The notes beneath the pieces are model-generated. The model saw only the letters and a list, made by a program, of their open reading frames with translations, had not been told where the DNA came from and made no database searches. Shown in pieces: positions 1-9,689 of a DNA stretch of 64,000 nucleotides (its first letter is position 1; each line of letters starts with the position of its first letter). The stretch comes from Linnemannia schmuckeri. Lineage: Eukaryota; Mortierellomycota; Mortierellomycetes; Mortierellales; Mortierellaceae. The stretch covers positions 62,001 to 126,000 of the forward strand of contig JANATG010000004.1 in NCBI GenBank assembly GCA_029449235.1, written 5' to 3'. The position numbers and the translations under genes were made by a program.

Positions 1-72
1 TAAAGTGGAATTAGAAATGTCGTGTAGCAGCTTCCCCTTTCCTCTTCACAAACTGACATTTTGCAGTCTTAC

Positions 73-720
73 ATTTTGGAGAGGATGCCGGACGACTTTG
101 GTGGTGTTGATGAGCTCACCGAAGAGCGCCAGGTTCCATGACGAGAATGTTGTGATTGAACCACATAGTCCTGAGGAGAGTCCAACATAGACAAAAGTTC
201 CAATCCAATGGCCCTTTGAAAGGCTGTCCGGTAGAACAAAGCTGCCGTCGATCCATTTCCTGGTCGAAACAAACAATCCCATGAGTATACAGCCGATGAA
301 CTGAGGCCACGCCAGAGCAAAGACCTGCTGCCCTGCAAAAGTTTCGATGGAGACTAGACCCAAGCGGATCAAGAGTCCCATGATAGAGAATGGGATGATG
401 ATTGCTGGTAACAGGATTCGGGCTCGGGTTGGAAGAGAAGGAAGAGAAGCATTGACTAAAGTATTGACGGCGGTGGTTGTGGCTGTCTGTGTCTCTAAAG
501 GCGGCAGTAACTCTGCACCTTCACTGATCATCAACTGGTCGTGTTTCTCCGTTGGTTCCATGGAGATGGTGCTGTCCTTGACATTGAAGTTGGCATTGGC
601 TGCAGCCAAGGTGGCAATGGGGGTATTGTTGGTGAAATTGTTGCTATTATTGTTGTTGCTGCTGCTGTTGTTGTTGTTGCCTATGGCCTTTGTGTTAACA
701 GTTAATGGCAAGTGGATCAT
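73..720 (-). CDS. Fluoride exporter (FEX/CrcB family), 5' part, cut by the window edge
   Basis: Plasma-membrane channel-type exporter that removes toxic fluoride. The ATG is at 720-718. A Ser/Thr-rich N-terminus with a poly-Asn/Ser run precedes three hydrophobic segments. The family signature is seen in the third segment as GLCGSITTFSSW, which corresponds to the GxxGGxTTFS motif lining the fluoride pore. A good donor (GTAAGA) lies at 72-67, so this is exon 1 and the rest lies left of the window. Eukaryotic FEX proteins are internally duplicated; only the first half is visible here. The Asn tract is encoded by a short repeat and is probably length-variable. Confidence 0.85.
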
Positions 721-909
721 AGCTGGAGTGGTTCCTGGAAGGTGCTTGACATGGCGTGATCCTGAGTGTGCGTGAATGAGCGAGGGAGGGAGGAATAAAG
801 AAGCGGGAAAATAAAACAGCTAAAGGTTTGCCGGAGGAGGGACATACTACCCCTTAAAGGCAAAGAGTAATAGGCATGGATTCTCTTAGACTCCTCACCT
901 GGTGTAAGT

Positions 910-1817
910 CAGGGGTCACAACGGAACATTTTAATGCTCTCTCATTTTCAATTTACGTTGAAGCGGTTTTCAAAACCCGCGTAAACGGAATCGCAAACCC
1001 GCACAAACGGAAACGAGAATACGTTGAGACGGAAAAAAAAAATGCGTTGCGACGGAAAAAAAAATGCGTTGCGACGGTTTTTCAATTCCGTTGACATAGA
1101 CGCCAGTCCACTTTTTGTGCTACGCCCGTGGCAACATGTATCCCACATGCAAAGTAGTCTCTCTTTTCTGACTCGGGACAGCCTTGCAGATGGAGGCAGA
1201 TAGGAAGAAGGGAAAATAAAACGAGCAAAATTCGAGTGGAGAACTACAGCGTGAGGGCAGATGCGTGTGTGTAAGTGTATGTGAGTAAGTGAGTGAGTGT
1301 GTGTGTGAGTGAGTGAGTGAGTGTGTGTGTGTGTGAGAGTGTGTGTGTGTGTAAGTGTAAGTGTACGTGTAAGTGTGAGTGCGAGTGTGAGTGTGTATGT
1401 GCTTTGTTGTGCCTCTGACAGTCTGTATGGATGTTGGATATGTTGGACGACTGTGTCTCTATGTGCATGTCTGTCTTTGTATGTATACGCGCGCTATGTT
1501 GTTGTATGTATATTGGAAGTGTGTGTCTCTATATGCACGTTGGTGTGTCTCTGCACTGTGTGTGTTGGAGGCGTGAATGTGTGCCCTGCAAGCCTGGCAT
1601 GGTCGACAAAATGTGGTCTGGTGCTTGTGTCGACGGAACTGAAATTCCGTCGCAACGCATTTTTTTTTTCCGTCGCAACGCATTTTTTTGTTTTCCGTCG
1701 CAACGTATTCTCGTTTCCGTTTGTGCGGGTTTGCGATTCCGTTTACGCGGGTTTTGAAAACCGCTTCAACGTAAATTGAAAATGAGAGAGCACTAAAATG
1801 TTCCGTTGTGACCCCTG
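910..1817. mobile_element. Non-autonomous hAT-type element (MITE) with ~200-bp terminal inverted repeats
   Basis: Termini are CAGGGGTCACAACGGAACAT and its inverse, continuing inward as an inverted repeat of about 190-200 bp (910-1105 and 1625-1817). The element is flanked by a perfect 8-bp direct repeat, gtgtaagt, at 902-909 and 1818-1825. An 8-bp target duplication plus CAGGG termini is the hallmark of the hAT superfamily. Each arm contains short subterminal repeats of the type CCGTCGCAACGCATTTTTTT, possible transposase-binding sites. The 500-bp centre is a GT/GAGT-rich microsatellite with no transposase, so it would have to be moved in trans. Confidence 0.88.
1265..1400. repeat. GT/GAGT microsatellite inside the hAT element
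   Basis: An imperfect run of GTGTGT, GAGT and AAGT units fills the middle of the MITE. Apparent open frames here are low-complexity artefacts. Confidence 0.9.
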
Positions 1818-1912
1818 GTGTAAGTGGTTAAACTGCACTCCTCTTGTTGTGGCTTACAAGAGGTCCTAGGATTAAACCTCAGTAAAATCGTAAAATCGTA
1901 AAATCTCTCTTG

Positions 1913-2028
1913 CTTCAGCCTGAGATGGCTTTAATATCCTGTCAAAGAATCTCTTTACCTTCAGCCTGGCACGGCTCCAATGTCCTGTCAACCTTTCCTC
2001 AGCCAGGGAAGGTTTCAATATCCATTCC
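1913..2028. repeat. Three degenerate tandem copies of a ~40-bp unit
   Basis: Units begin CTTCAGCCTG, CTTCAGCCTG and CTCAGCCAGG, each followed by a GGCTnnAATnTCCTGTCAA-like core. The copies are diverged. No coding potential is seen. The sequence lies just outside the hAT element. Confidence 0.55.
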
Positions 2029-2559
2029 TTATGTCTTTCACTAGTCATAGTCCCGCCATAAAAATCAATAAAAATCTCAAAGCCTCCTGCGGGCGATATA
2101 AGCAGAAAAAAAAAACTCTCAGACACTCCCGCAAAAAAAAGATCATTCTACACTTGATGAATAACATACCCTTCGAAAATATATGGCGACTTTGATCACG
2201 TTGGGTTGATAACGGTTAGTGGCCGGTCATTGGTCATTGGTCACTGATCACCAATCAAGCAGGTTAGGAGAAGCTATGTAGTCTGTGCGGGTGCGCGTAA
2301 GGAAAAGACAGAATAAAGGCATTTCAGGCGCGTCCTTGAAAAAGAAAAGGAGACCAAAGTAGCCACATGAGGCTCTTCAGCACTGTTTGGGCTTGCTTGT
2401 GAGATAAAACTTCAAGGTAAGGAACTGAAGAACGGAAAAGCACATACACATTCGTACGTAAACGCGAGCGATATGAATTGACACGAGCAATAGACAGGTT
2501 GACTTTGCGACCTATATACACGTGTTCGGCCTGCGATATGTTTATAGTGTACAACAAAA

Positions 2560-3225
2560 AACGCGCTAATGAAGGCGCGTTCTTTCTAGAATGAGGGTCA
2601 AAAAATACATAATCATTGTCAACGAACGGACAACGTTTATCACGTCACAATTGGCGATTGGCGACTGGAAACGTTAAAAAAGAAAGGAGCCGTCAGAAGC
2701 GATGATGCAGCTCTGTGAGTTGGAAACAAGAAGTAAAAACGATGAAGTAAAAGATAAAAAACGTGAAGAGAGCAAAAGAGGAACCAAAAAAAAAAAAAGT
2801 AAAGGCGCGTTCATGTATAAGGGAGAAGGATAAAAAACTAACGGCCATGCGTCAGTGGATACCATTTACCATCGCAAGTGACCATGGAAGTTGTCAAAAG
2901 AGACGAGTTCATCAGAAACAACGGTTTAGCGTTGAGATGAAAGAGTGAGTAAAAATGAAGAAGCAAAGAGGACATCAAAGAGGGAAATTGGCAAAAGAAA
3001 AAAGGAACAAAGGTGCGTTATTGTTGAAGATAGAGTGCCAAAGGATGCACCATGACGCGATAACGGCCATCATCCGATGAACTGAGAGGAACTTGTCAGA
3101 AATGATGGTGTAGACGAGCTTAATGAGTTGAAAGTGAAAAGTAAAAAAAAAAAAAAAAAAAAAAAAGAATAGAGAGAAAGAGGAGAACAAAAGCGCGCTA
3201 TAGAAGGCAGGATGACAAAAGAAGG
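2560..3225. repeat. Diverged dispersed/tandem repeats with an (A)AAGGCGCGTT core
   Basis: Four places share a core like AAAGGCGCGTT followed by an A/G-rich tail mentioning GAAGnnAnnGTG: about 2565, 2802, 3008 and 3188. Around two of them a longer block recurs (GTCAGAAGCGATGATG near 2691 and GTCAGAAATGATGGTG near 3094). Spacing is about 180-240 bp, so this looks like a decayed tandem array or an old element. A 22-nt poly-A run lies at about 3143. No gene is seen between 1826 and 3230. Confidence 0.4.
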
Positions 3226-3235
3226 GATAAAATCT

Positions 3236-3700
3236 AAACGTTGCCCATCTATTTTTGTCGGCCTATACGTTGCCAAGGGTTGATATAACGCTGCTAGCCG
3301 TTGCCCGCTCCTCCCTTACCCAGCTAGCCCCGGGCCGCGATAATTCTCTTGACGGGGCCTGCATAGCACTATACCTGACATATGATCGGATGCATGGTTT
3401 TATATGGATCATAGTATAGGCCAAGAAGCATGCGAAACAAATGGTGTGTTGTGATGGAGAAGCGGGGGAGGTGAGAAAAAGAAATGTGATCGCGTGCGCT
3501 GGTAGTTTACAGCTAGTACCCGACGTTAAATTCCAAGTCATGAACTTTTAACAACTTGCTGGCTCTCTCACTGGCAATCTCTGCTTGGGACTTATATTTC
3601 CTAAGGAGCAACAAGGAGTTCAAGAAACCGGAAATGGACTCCGCGCGCTGCGTCGGCAACGTTTAATTTTCCATAATGGGCAAGGTTTAGCAAAAACTAT
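3236..3700. mobile_element. Possible inverted-repeat element made of TTGCCC motifs (copy 1)
   Basis: The left side has direct TTGCCC-type motifs (AAACGTTGCCCATC at 3238, CGTTGCCAAG, CGTTGCCCGC). The right side has the inverted form (GGCAACGTTTAATTTTCC and AATGGGCAAGG at 3653-3690). The left motif context, AAATCTAAACGTTGCCCAT, is nearly identical to part of the element at 49,990-50,575. No transposase is present. Boundaries and target duplication were not resolved. Confidence 0.35.
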
Positions 3701-3786
3701 AGTATTGATTAAAAAAGGTTCCATGACACCATTAGACAAGTGGCCTCAACAAAAAAAAGTTTCTGCGAACAAAAACAATGAATATT

Positions 3787-3858
3787 TGCCCACTGCAGGG
3801 ATCGAACCTGCTACCTTCTGCTTACTAGGCAGACGCTCTACCAATGAGCTAAGCGGGC
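3787..3858 (-). tRNA. tRNA-Thr (anticodon AGT)
   Basis: The minus strand folds as a standard 72-nt tRNA without intron. The acceptor stem pairs GCCCGCT with AGTGGGC and is followed by discriminator A. The D arm is GCTCATTGGTAGAGC. The anticodon stem TCTGC/GCAGA encloses loop CTAGTAA, giving anticodon AGT. The T arm contains the B box GGTTCGATCC. An oligo-T stop (T5) follows about 11 nt after the 3' end. A gypsy retrotransposon begins 17 bp upstream of the 5' end. Confidence 0.93.
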
Positions 3859-3875
3859 TTTGGACGGCTGCCTTT

Positions 3876-4721
3876 TGTCGTGAATTCACCCTCTTTTATT
3901 CACGTGTTTTCTCCCTTTCACGCCACCAATTTTCACTATCTTTTTTTGGCCATTAATTACGCCTTACTTTTACCACCGATACTTTTTTGCTCTCTTTGTT
4001 TGTTCCCTTTTCCCCGAACATCCAACACGTCGCCTACCATCTTCACCACTATCTATAAGATACCACGACCCCATTGGTTGCACCGTTTCATGAACCCATG
4101 ATGAGCTAGCAACCCGAGTCAACTTTGTTTGGCTTTTTCCTTGCTTTTATTCCCTTTTTCTTTTTCTTTTCTTCAACCGTGTTCACGTTGGTTGCTCTTC
4201 TCTTTCGACTCGCCCCCTACCCTTTCCGAGTCTCAACAACCAGAAAGGATGGTACACCAGTTAGTAGTAGTTTCCCGAGTCACTTCTTTTTTCCCATATT
4301 CGTGTTATTCTCTCAATTCAGTAGCTTAGTCCCAGATAGTATAAAAGGATACCTAGAAGGCACGATTGAAACAGCATCTTCGCCCTGTTGTCAATCCTGC
4401 TCCTTCTAGGTAAGTCCCTCCTCCCTCCCCTTTTATCACCACTGTTCATGTCGCTCGAACAGTGTGTCTAATAAATCTTCGCCCTGTTGTCAATCCTGCT
4501 CCTTCTAGCATCCCCCTGTGCGCCCGAAGATCCGCACCACTCTAGTTGTCTCTTACCTGTGTTCGGAGAAGTTCACAGCCCCCCTTCCCTCTTCCTCTAC
4601 GTTGTCCCTGTCTGTGATCGGAGAGATCACAGCCCCCCCTTCCCTCTTCCTCTGTGTCGTCTTTGCCAGTCTAGTTGAGACTGCGTGGTACCTCTTGCAG
4701 AAGTTGCTGGAGTCCTCCACA
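3876..4721 (+). repeat. 5' LTR (846 bp)
   Basis: Starts TGTCGTGAATTCACCC and ends CTCCTCCACA. It contains a TATA box (TATAAAAG at 4340-4347) and a polyadenylation signal (AATAAA at 4470-4475), placing the R region around 4370-4490. A 36-bp segment is duplicated within the LTR (about 4372-4409 and 4472-4509). The first copy is followed by GTAAGT and the second ends in CTAG, so a small intron in the leader is conceivable. A second internal repeat (CACAGCCCCCCTTCCCTCTTCC) occurs twice near 4575 and 4630. Confidence 0.95.
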
Positions 4722-4724
4722 AAT

Positions 4725-4739
4725 TGGTAGCAAAGGAAG
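4725..4739 (+). other. Primer-binding site, probably for initiator tRNA-Met
   Basis: TGGTAGCAAAGGAAG lies 3 nt after the 5' LTR. It closely matches the complement expected for the 3' end of a eukaryotic initiator tRNA-Met (TGGTAGCAGAGGATG in animals, quoted from general knowledge). Ty elements use the same primer. The exact host tRNA cannot be checked within this window. Confidence 0.65.
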
Positions 4740-4969
4740 TTTACGTTCCCCCTCCATTCTTGTTGAATTCCGCTCTTTAGCAATCCTTTAATTGCACTTT
4801 TGTCTTTTTACCCCACATCCACACTTTAATTTTAAGTTAGCTTTTTTTCCCAAATTTTTGTCTCCCGTGCACAACAACACCTGTTCTTTTTTTCTTTTTG
4901 CTCTCTATTCCCCCTTCAAAAAAAAAACACCCGAACAAAAAAAAATAACATAACGCACAAGACCACACC

Positions 4970-7900
4970 ATGCCTGACACCGACGCAACCACCGTCGATG
5001 CACCACGCCGAGTCACGCTTCCCTCCGACGTGGAGACGTTTGATTTCGCATACCGTGACCCATATGCCGCTAAAATCTGGATTAATCAGATTGCCCTTGC
5101 CGCTAAGCTGTGCAGGCTGCCCGAAGCGGACTGGCCAGCCGCCGCCATCCTCAAGCTCCGAAGTATTGCGCAAGTCTGGGGTCAAAATCTGATCGAGACC
5201 CAGCCTGATGTTACCTGGACCGAGTTCAAGGCCGCCTTCAATCGACAGTTTGGTTCGGAAGAGTTGGAGTCTACTCATCGTGCCAACCTCGCCACCGTAA
5301 CCTGGGAAAAGTCAGATACCCCCAACTCGTACTTCCAGCGATATGAGTTTGCAGCCGCCCCCATTGCCTCAGTCCTAACCGATGGTGAGAAGATTCACCA
5401 GTTCAAGACTCAGGGTCCTCCCTTTCTCGCACGTTATTTGATCGAGAGACAAGTCAAGACGTGGGAAGATGTCAAGACCGCTTGTGAGATCAAGTCACAG
5501 ATGAACCAGCAGTTGGGCATTACCTCTCAGTCTGCTCTGAACCGTCAAGCTGGACGTCAGTACGCTTCCCATCATCGAGCCAGCCCTCCCTTATATACAC
5601 CCTCCTTTACCCCGGGTCGTACACCTAGGAATGTTGTATTCCAACAACCCAACGTCGCCCCCCGTACCTCCATCTCCGGCAACCCTTCGACCGGATTCGT
5701 TACCAATCGTAGGCAGAGTGCCGTGCACCCCTTTGCAAGACCCTCTGGCCCTCCCCAAAACCAGTTCCGTCGCGACAGCAACGTTGGCCGTCGAGACTCC
5801 GGTCCTACCCCTATGGAGATTGACTCCATTAGTTGTTTCAACTGCCGCGGCAACCACAAAGTCGCGCAGTGTGCTCAGCCAGCGACCTGTCACGGATGTG
5901 GACAGACTGGCCACTATAAGGCAGGATGCCCTAGTAGGAACAAGTCGAGTTCCTCATCGTCATCTGAGTCACGTCGTCATCCTCCCGCCACCCATATGAC
6001 TGTGGTCGAGGCTCACGAGTTTGACCCTCATGCCTTCCCCCTTGTTGTTATTCCGCTTGATGTTACCGGAACCCAGTTCGAAGCCCTTGTAGATAATGGC
6101 GCGAACGTCAATGTTGTCTCAGAGGAGGCACTTGAGAAAATTCGTCTGCTGGACCCCACCGCTGTTGAGAGCGAGGAGCGGGTCAGCCAACCACTACCAT
6201 TACGTCTTGCGCTCGGGAAGAGCGAAGATAGCAATGCCCTCGGACAAGTTGTCGTCCGAATTACAGTTGGAACCATGGCCCATTCCATCCGAGCAACTAT
6301 TGTCCGCAAGTTGGCGCGCGACTTTTTCCTCGGCATCCCATGGATGGCCAAGTTTAAGCCCCACATGGACTGGGAGCAGTACACTTTATCCTGGACCTAC
6401 GGAGGTCAGGACTTTGAAGTCAAGGCTATGTCGAAGCCTTCGCCGCAACTCCTTGCCGAGCTGGAAGAGCCCCTCCTCGGTACCGTACACGCCGATGTGC
6501 AGAAGTTTGCCAAAACCGTCGATACGAAAGATACGATCGATGCAGGAGTGATCTGGGTATTGCAAACGGCAGTACCAGACACTCAACCCGAGTCGGTTCA
6601 AGTTGAGAACCCTACCGCCCCCCTAACCGCTGAGCAACGGCAACAAGTTGATGCCCTGGTCGAAGAGTACGCCAACGACGTGTTCGCGCCTTTGACTGAT
6701 CTCCCTCTTCCGCGCCCCGGATTTGATCATGAGATCCCCACTGGAGATGCAGCGCCTGTGGCCAAGAAGGCCTACAAGATGTCGCCGCTGGAGCTTCGTG
6801 CTCTACGAGAGCAGTTGGATGAGCTGCTCGAGCTGGGTTACATTCAGCCCTCTACGTCGCCCTGGGCCGCTCCGGTACTATTTGTCAAGAAGAAGGATGG
6901 TTCTTTACGACTATGTATCGATTATCGAGGACTTAACGCGATCACCACCAAGAACAAGTACCCGCTGCCATTACTTGACGAGTTTTTCGATCGATTCCAA
7001 GGTGCCAAGTACTTCAGCAAGTTGGACCTACAGCAAGGCTATCATCAGCTCCGAATCGCCGAAAAAGACATCCCCAAGACAGCCTTCTCCACTCGTTATG
7101 GACATTTCGAGTACCGTGTCATGTCCTTTGGCTTAACTAACGCCCCGGCCTCTTTTCAAGGCCTTATGAACCACGTCTTCCACGATCACCTGGATAAACA
7201 CATTGTCGTGTTTCTTGACGACATCCTCGTCTTCTCCAAAACTTTTGAAGACCACCTCAAGCACACCCGCCTCGCCCTCGAACTCCTTCGACAGCATAAA
7301 CTGCACGCCAAGAGAAGCAAATGCGAGTTCGGCACCTCCTCCATTACCTTTGTCGGTCATGTTATATCCAACCAAGGCATTCAAGTCGACCCTGCCAAAA
7401 CCAAGGCTCTCCTCAACTGGCCGATACCCAAGAATGTCCAACAGCTGCGATCCTTTATGGGTTTTGTCAACTACTACCGTCGTTTCGTTTATAAGCTGGC
7501 GGAAGTCGCCGGCCCTCTCTTCAGTCTGTTAAAGGATGGACCCGGCCATAACAAGTCTAAGACTCGACCGCTTGCCTCGTGGGGCCCGGTTGAGCAAGCC
7601 GCCTTTGATGGAGTTCGTCATCTATTGATGACTCCCCCAACCTTACTCTGTGGAGACCCAAACAAGCCGTTCATTATGGAGACTGACGCATCCGATGATG
7701 CAACCGGTGGAGTGTTGTATCAAGAGTTGGATGGCAAGAAACATCCAGTCGCTTACGAGTCTCGCAAGCTCAAGGCTGCCGAGCGAAACTACCCAGTACA
7801 CGAAAAAGAGATGCTGGCGATCGTGCATGCGTGCCGAGCTTGGCGATCCTATGTGCTGGGAGCACCAGAGAACGTCGTCTTTACGGACCATGCCAGCCTG

Positions 7901-9655
7901 AGGTTTATTTCTTCTCAGCCACACCTCAGTCAGAGAGTTACTCGATGGGTCGAATTCCTGGCGCCATACAACCTCTCCATCCAGTACAAGCCTGGAAAGA
8001 CCAATGCCGCCGCCGATGCCTTGTCCCGTCTCGAGATAAATAGTGTCCACCCTACTCGACACATCGATACCTGGGATTGGCCCCTCCTTGTCCCTGATTT
8101 TTTATTATCAGGCACTTTCCCTCCTGGTACCGACCCTACCATCAAAAAGCTTGTACGTCAGCAAGCCCCTCTTTTCGTCGTGAAGGAAGGAGAATTGTTC
8201 CGCTTAGTTGAAGAAGCCTCAGTTCCCTTCGTACCCTATGTCGAGCGCATGGATCGTCTTTCAGAGTTGCACGCCGACCTTGGTCACCTTGGTCAGTCTG
8301 GTACCTATGACTTGGCCAAGACGCGTATGTGGTGGCCAACCCTCCGCTCCGACATCAAGATATTGACTCGAGAATGTCAACCCTGCCAGCTTGTGAAGCC
8401 TGGGAGCCGATCGGTGGCTCCTTTACATCCCTTGGCTCCGGCGCGTCCTTTTGAACGATGGGGTATCGATTTCATAGGACGCATGCCTCTTACCAAGCAA
8501 GGCAATCGATGGATCATCACTGCCATCGACTACGCGACCAATTGGCCAATTGCTCGTGCCATTCCTGATGCCACCGCCGAAGCAGTCGCCACGTTCCTGT
8601 ATGAGGAAGTCTTTCTTCAGTTTGGGTGCCCTTCTGAGATTGTGAGCGACCGAGGCTCCAACTTCATGTCGGATGTCCTGCAGCGCTATCTTCAGAAGCT
8701 GAACATCAAGCATATGGCTACCTCCGCCTATCACCCCCGGTCTAATGGCAAGTGTGAGCGCCTTAATGGTGTTATCGGACACATGCTTAACAAGTATGTT
8801 GGTGCTCATCGCGTCCGCTGGGATCAATACCTCCACCAGGCCCTATTCGCATGTCGTGTACACATCTCGCAACGTACGCAAGTCTCCCCCTTCAAGTTGG
8901 TGTATGGTATCGAGCCGCGTATCCCCGAAGATCCAGTCCGTCCGTTTCTGTTTGATTTTACGGACCCTAGCGATTTTTTGGAACACCGAAGGAAAACCTT
9001 CAAGGAGATCGATGAGCTTCGAGAGGCTCACCTCCAAACTCAGCAAGATGCAGCGTCAGATATGGTCAAGAGACATGCAGAGTCGCATGTTATCGAGGAC
9101 GCGAAGTTTGCCGTGGGTGACTTTGTCCTCGTCAAGAACTACGGTCGCAAGAAGTTGGAACCCCACTGGTATGGTCCTTTGGAGGTCGTTCGAGTTACGC
9201 CTCTTTCCACCTATCAGCTTCGTTGGGGTGATGGTGTACCTAAGGAGGATTTGGTACACCAGGACCGTTTGAAGCTCGCCAAGGCCCCGAATGATGCCAC
9301 TCAGCGCAAGGCTTGGTTCAGCCAGACTCGTTTTGCCATGGAGTCTGTTCGCGACAACAATGATGATGGTCTGCCCGATGAGTCGTTGGAGAACGATGAA
9401 GACCGTCGTGTGTCTGACGCCCACGAGCAGCAGCGCGCGAACGAGGAGTATCTCGCCCGCCGCGGTCCTAATTACCAAGCACCTATGATGGGCTCCGCTG
9501 AAGACGCAGCCCGTGTGTACCGACAAGAGCTCGCAAAAATTAATTCACGCCGCCCTCGTCAAATTCAGCAGCTGCAGATGATGCAACTCCCTTTTCCACC
9601 TCCCCAGTCGTCGCCCATTCCCGCCTATTGCCTCAAGGCCTGTTCGACCATGTAA
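4970..9655 (+). CDS. Gag-Pol polyprotein of the Ty3/gypsy element (1561 aa)
   Basis: Single open frame. Order of domains: Gag (about residues 20-230); two zinc knuckles near 285-320, the first of irregular spacing (CFNCRGNHKVAQC), the second canonical CX2CX4HX4C; aspartic protease near 375 (LVDNGANVNVVS); reverse transcriptase about 590-770 with the catalytic VFLDD box; RNase H about 890-1010 (METDASDDATGGVL); integrase with an HHCC zinc finger (HADLGHLG and CQPCQ) and the DDE triad (GIDFIGR, SDRGSNF, and the E of NGKCERLNG); then a GPY/F-like module (HWYGPLEVV). No chromodomain is recognised after it. Gag and Pol are fused with no frameshift. The protease carries DNG where D[ST]G is usual. 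Confidence 0.95.
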   Translation: MPDTDATTVDAPRRVTLPSDVETFDFAYRDPYAAKIWINQIALAAKLCRLPEADWPAAAILKLRSIAQVWGQNLIETQPDVTWTEFKAAFNRQFGSEELESTHRANLATVTWEKSDTPNSYFQRYEFAAAPIASVLTDGEKIHQFKTQGPPFLARYLIERQVKTWEDVKTACEIKSQMNQQLGITSQSALNRQAGRQYASHHRASPPLYTPSFTPGRTPRNVVFQQPNVAPRTSISGNPSTGFVTNRRQSAVHPFARPSGPPQNQFRRDSNVGRRDSGPTPMEIDSISCFNCRGNHKVAQCAQPATCHGCGQTGHYKAGCPSRNKSSSSSSSESRRHPPATHMTVVEAHEFDPHAFPLVVIPLDVTGTQFEALVDNGANVNVVSEEALEKIRLLDPTAVESEERVSQPLPLRLALGKSEDSNALGQVVVRITVGTMAHSIRATIVRKLARDFFLGIPWMAKFKPHMDWEQYTLSWTYGGQDFEVKAMSKPSPQLLAELEEPLLGTVHADVQKFAKTVDTKDTIDAGVIWVLQTAVPDTQPESVQVENPTAPLTAEQRQQVDALVEEYANDVFAPLTDLPLPRPGFDHEIPTGDAAPVAKKAYKMSPLELRALREQLDELLELGYIQPSTSPWAAPVLFVKKKDGSLRLCIDYRGLNAITTKNKYPLPLLDEFFDRFQGAKYFSKLDLQQGYHQLRIAEKDIPKTAFSTRYGHFEYRVMSFGLTNAPASFQGLMNHVFHDHLDKHIVVFLDDILVFSKTFEDHLKHTRLALELLRQHKLHAKRSKCEFGTSSITFVGHVISNQGIQVDPAKTKALLNWPIPKNVQQLRSFMGFVNYYRRFVYKLAEVAGPLFSLLKDGPGHNKSKTRPLASWGPVEQAAFDGVRHLLMTPPTLLCGDPNKPFIMETDASDDATGGVLYQELDGKKHPVAYESRKLKAAERNYPVHEKEMLAIVHACRAWRSYVLGAPENVVFTDHASLRFISSQPHLSQRVTRWVEFLAPYNLSIQYKPGKTNAAADALSRLEINSVHPTRHIDTWDWPLLVPDFLLSGTFPPGTDPTIKKLVRQQAPLFVVKEGELFRLVEEASVPFVPYVERMDRLSELHADLGHLGQSGTYDLAKTRMWWPTLRSDIKILTRECQPCQLVKPGSRSVAPLHPLAPARPFERWGIDFIGRMPLTKQGNRWIITAIDYATNWPIARAIPDATAEAVATFLYEEVFLQFGCPSEIVSDRGSNFMSDVLQRYLQKLNIKHMATSAYHPRSNGKCERLNGVIGHMLNKYVGAHRVRWDQYLHQALFACRVHISQRTQVSPFKLVYGIEPRIPEDPVRPFLFDFTDPSDFLEHRRKTFKEIDELREAHLQTQQDAASDMVKRHAESHVIEDAKFAVGDFVLVKNYGRKKLEPHWYGPLEVVRVTPLSTYQLRWGDGVPKEDLVHQDRLKLAKAPNDATQRKAWFSQTRFAMESVRDNNDDGLPDESLENDEDRRVSDAHEQQRANEEYLARRGPNYQAPMMGSAEDAARVYRQELAKINSRRPRQIQQLQMMQLPFPPPQSSPIPAYCLKACSTM

Positions 9656-9678
9656 TGTCGCCGGGACGGCTCCAATCT

Positions 9679-9689
9679 AAGTGGGGGAG
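9679..9689 (+). other. Polypurine tract
   Basis: AAGTGGGGGAG directly abuts the TG of the 3' LTR. This is the expected primer for plus-strand synthesis. Confidence 0.85.

Noticed and set aside
1321..1779. Val/Cys-rich frames of 100-150 codons across the hAT core
   Set aside because: They come from the GT microsatellite and terminal repeat; no motif, no splice structure.
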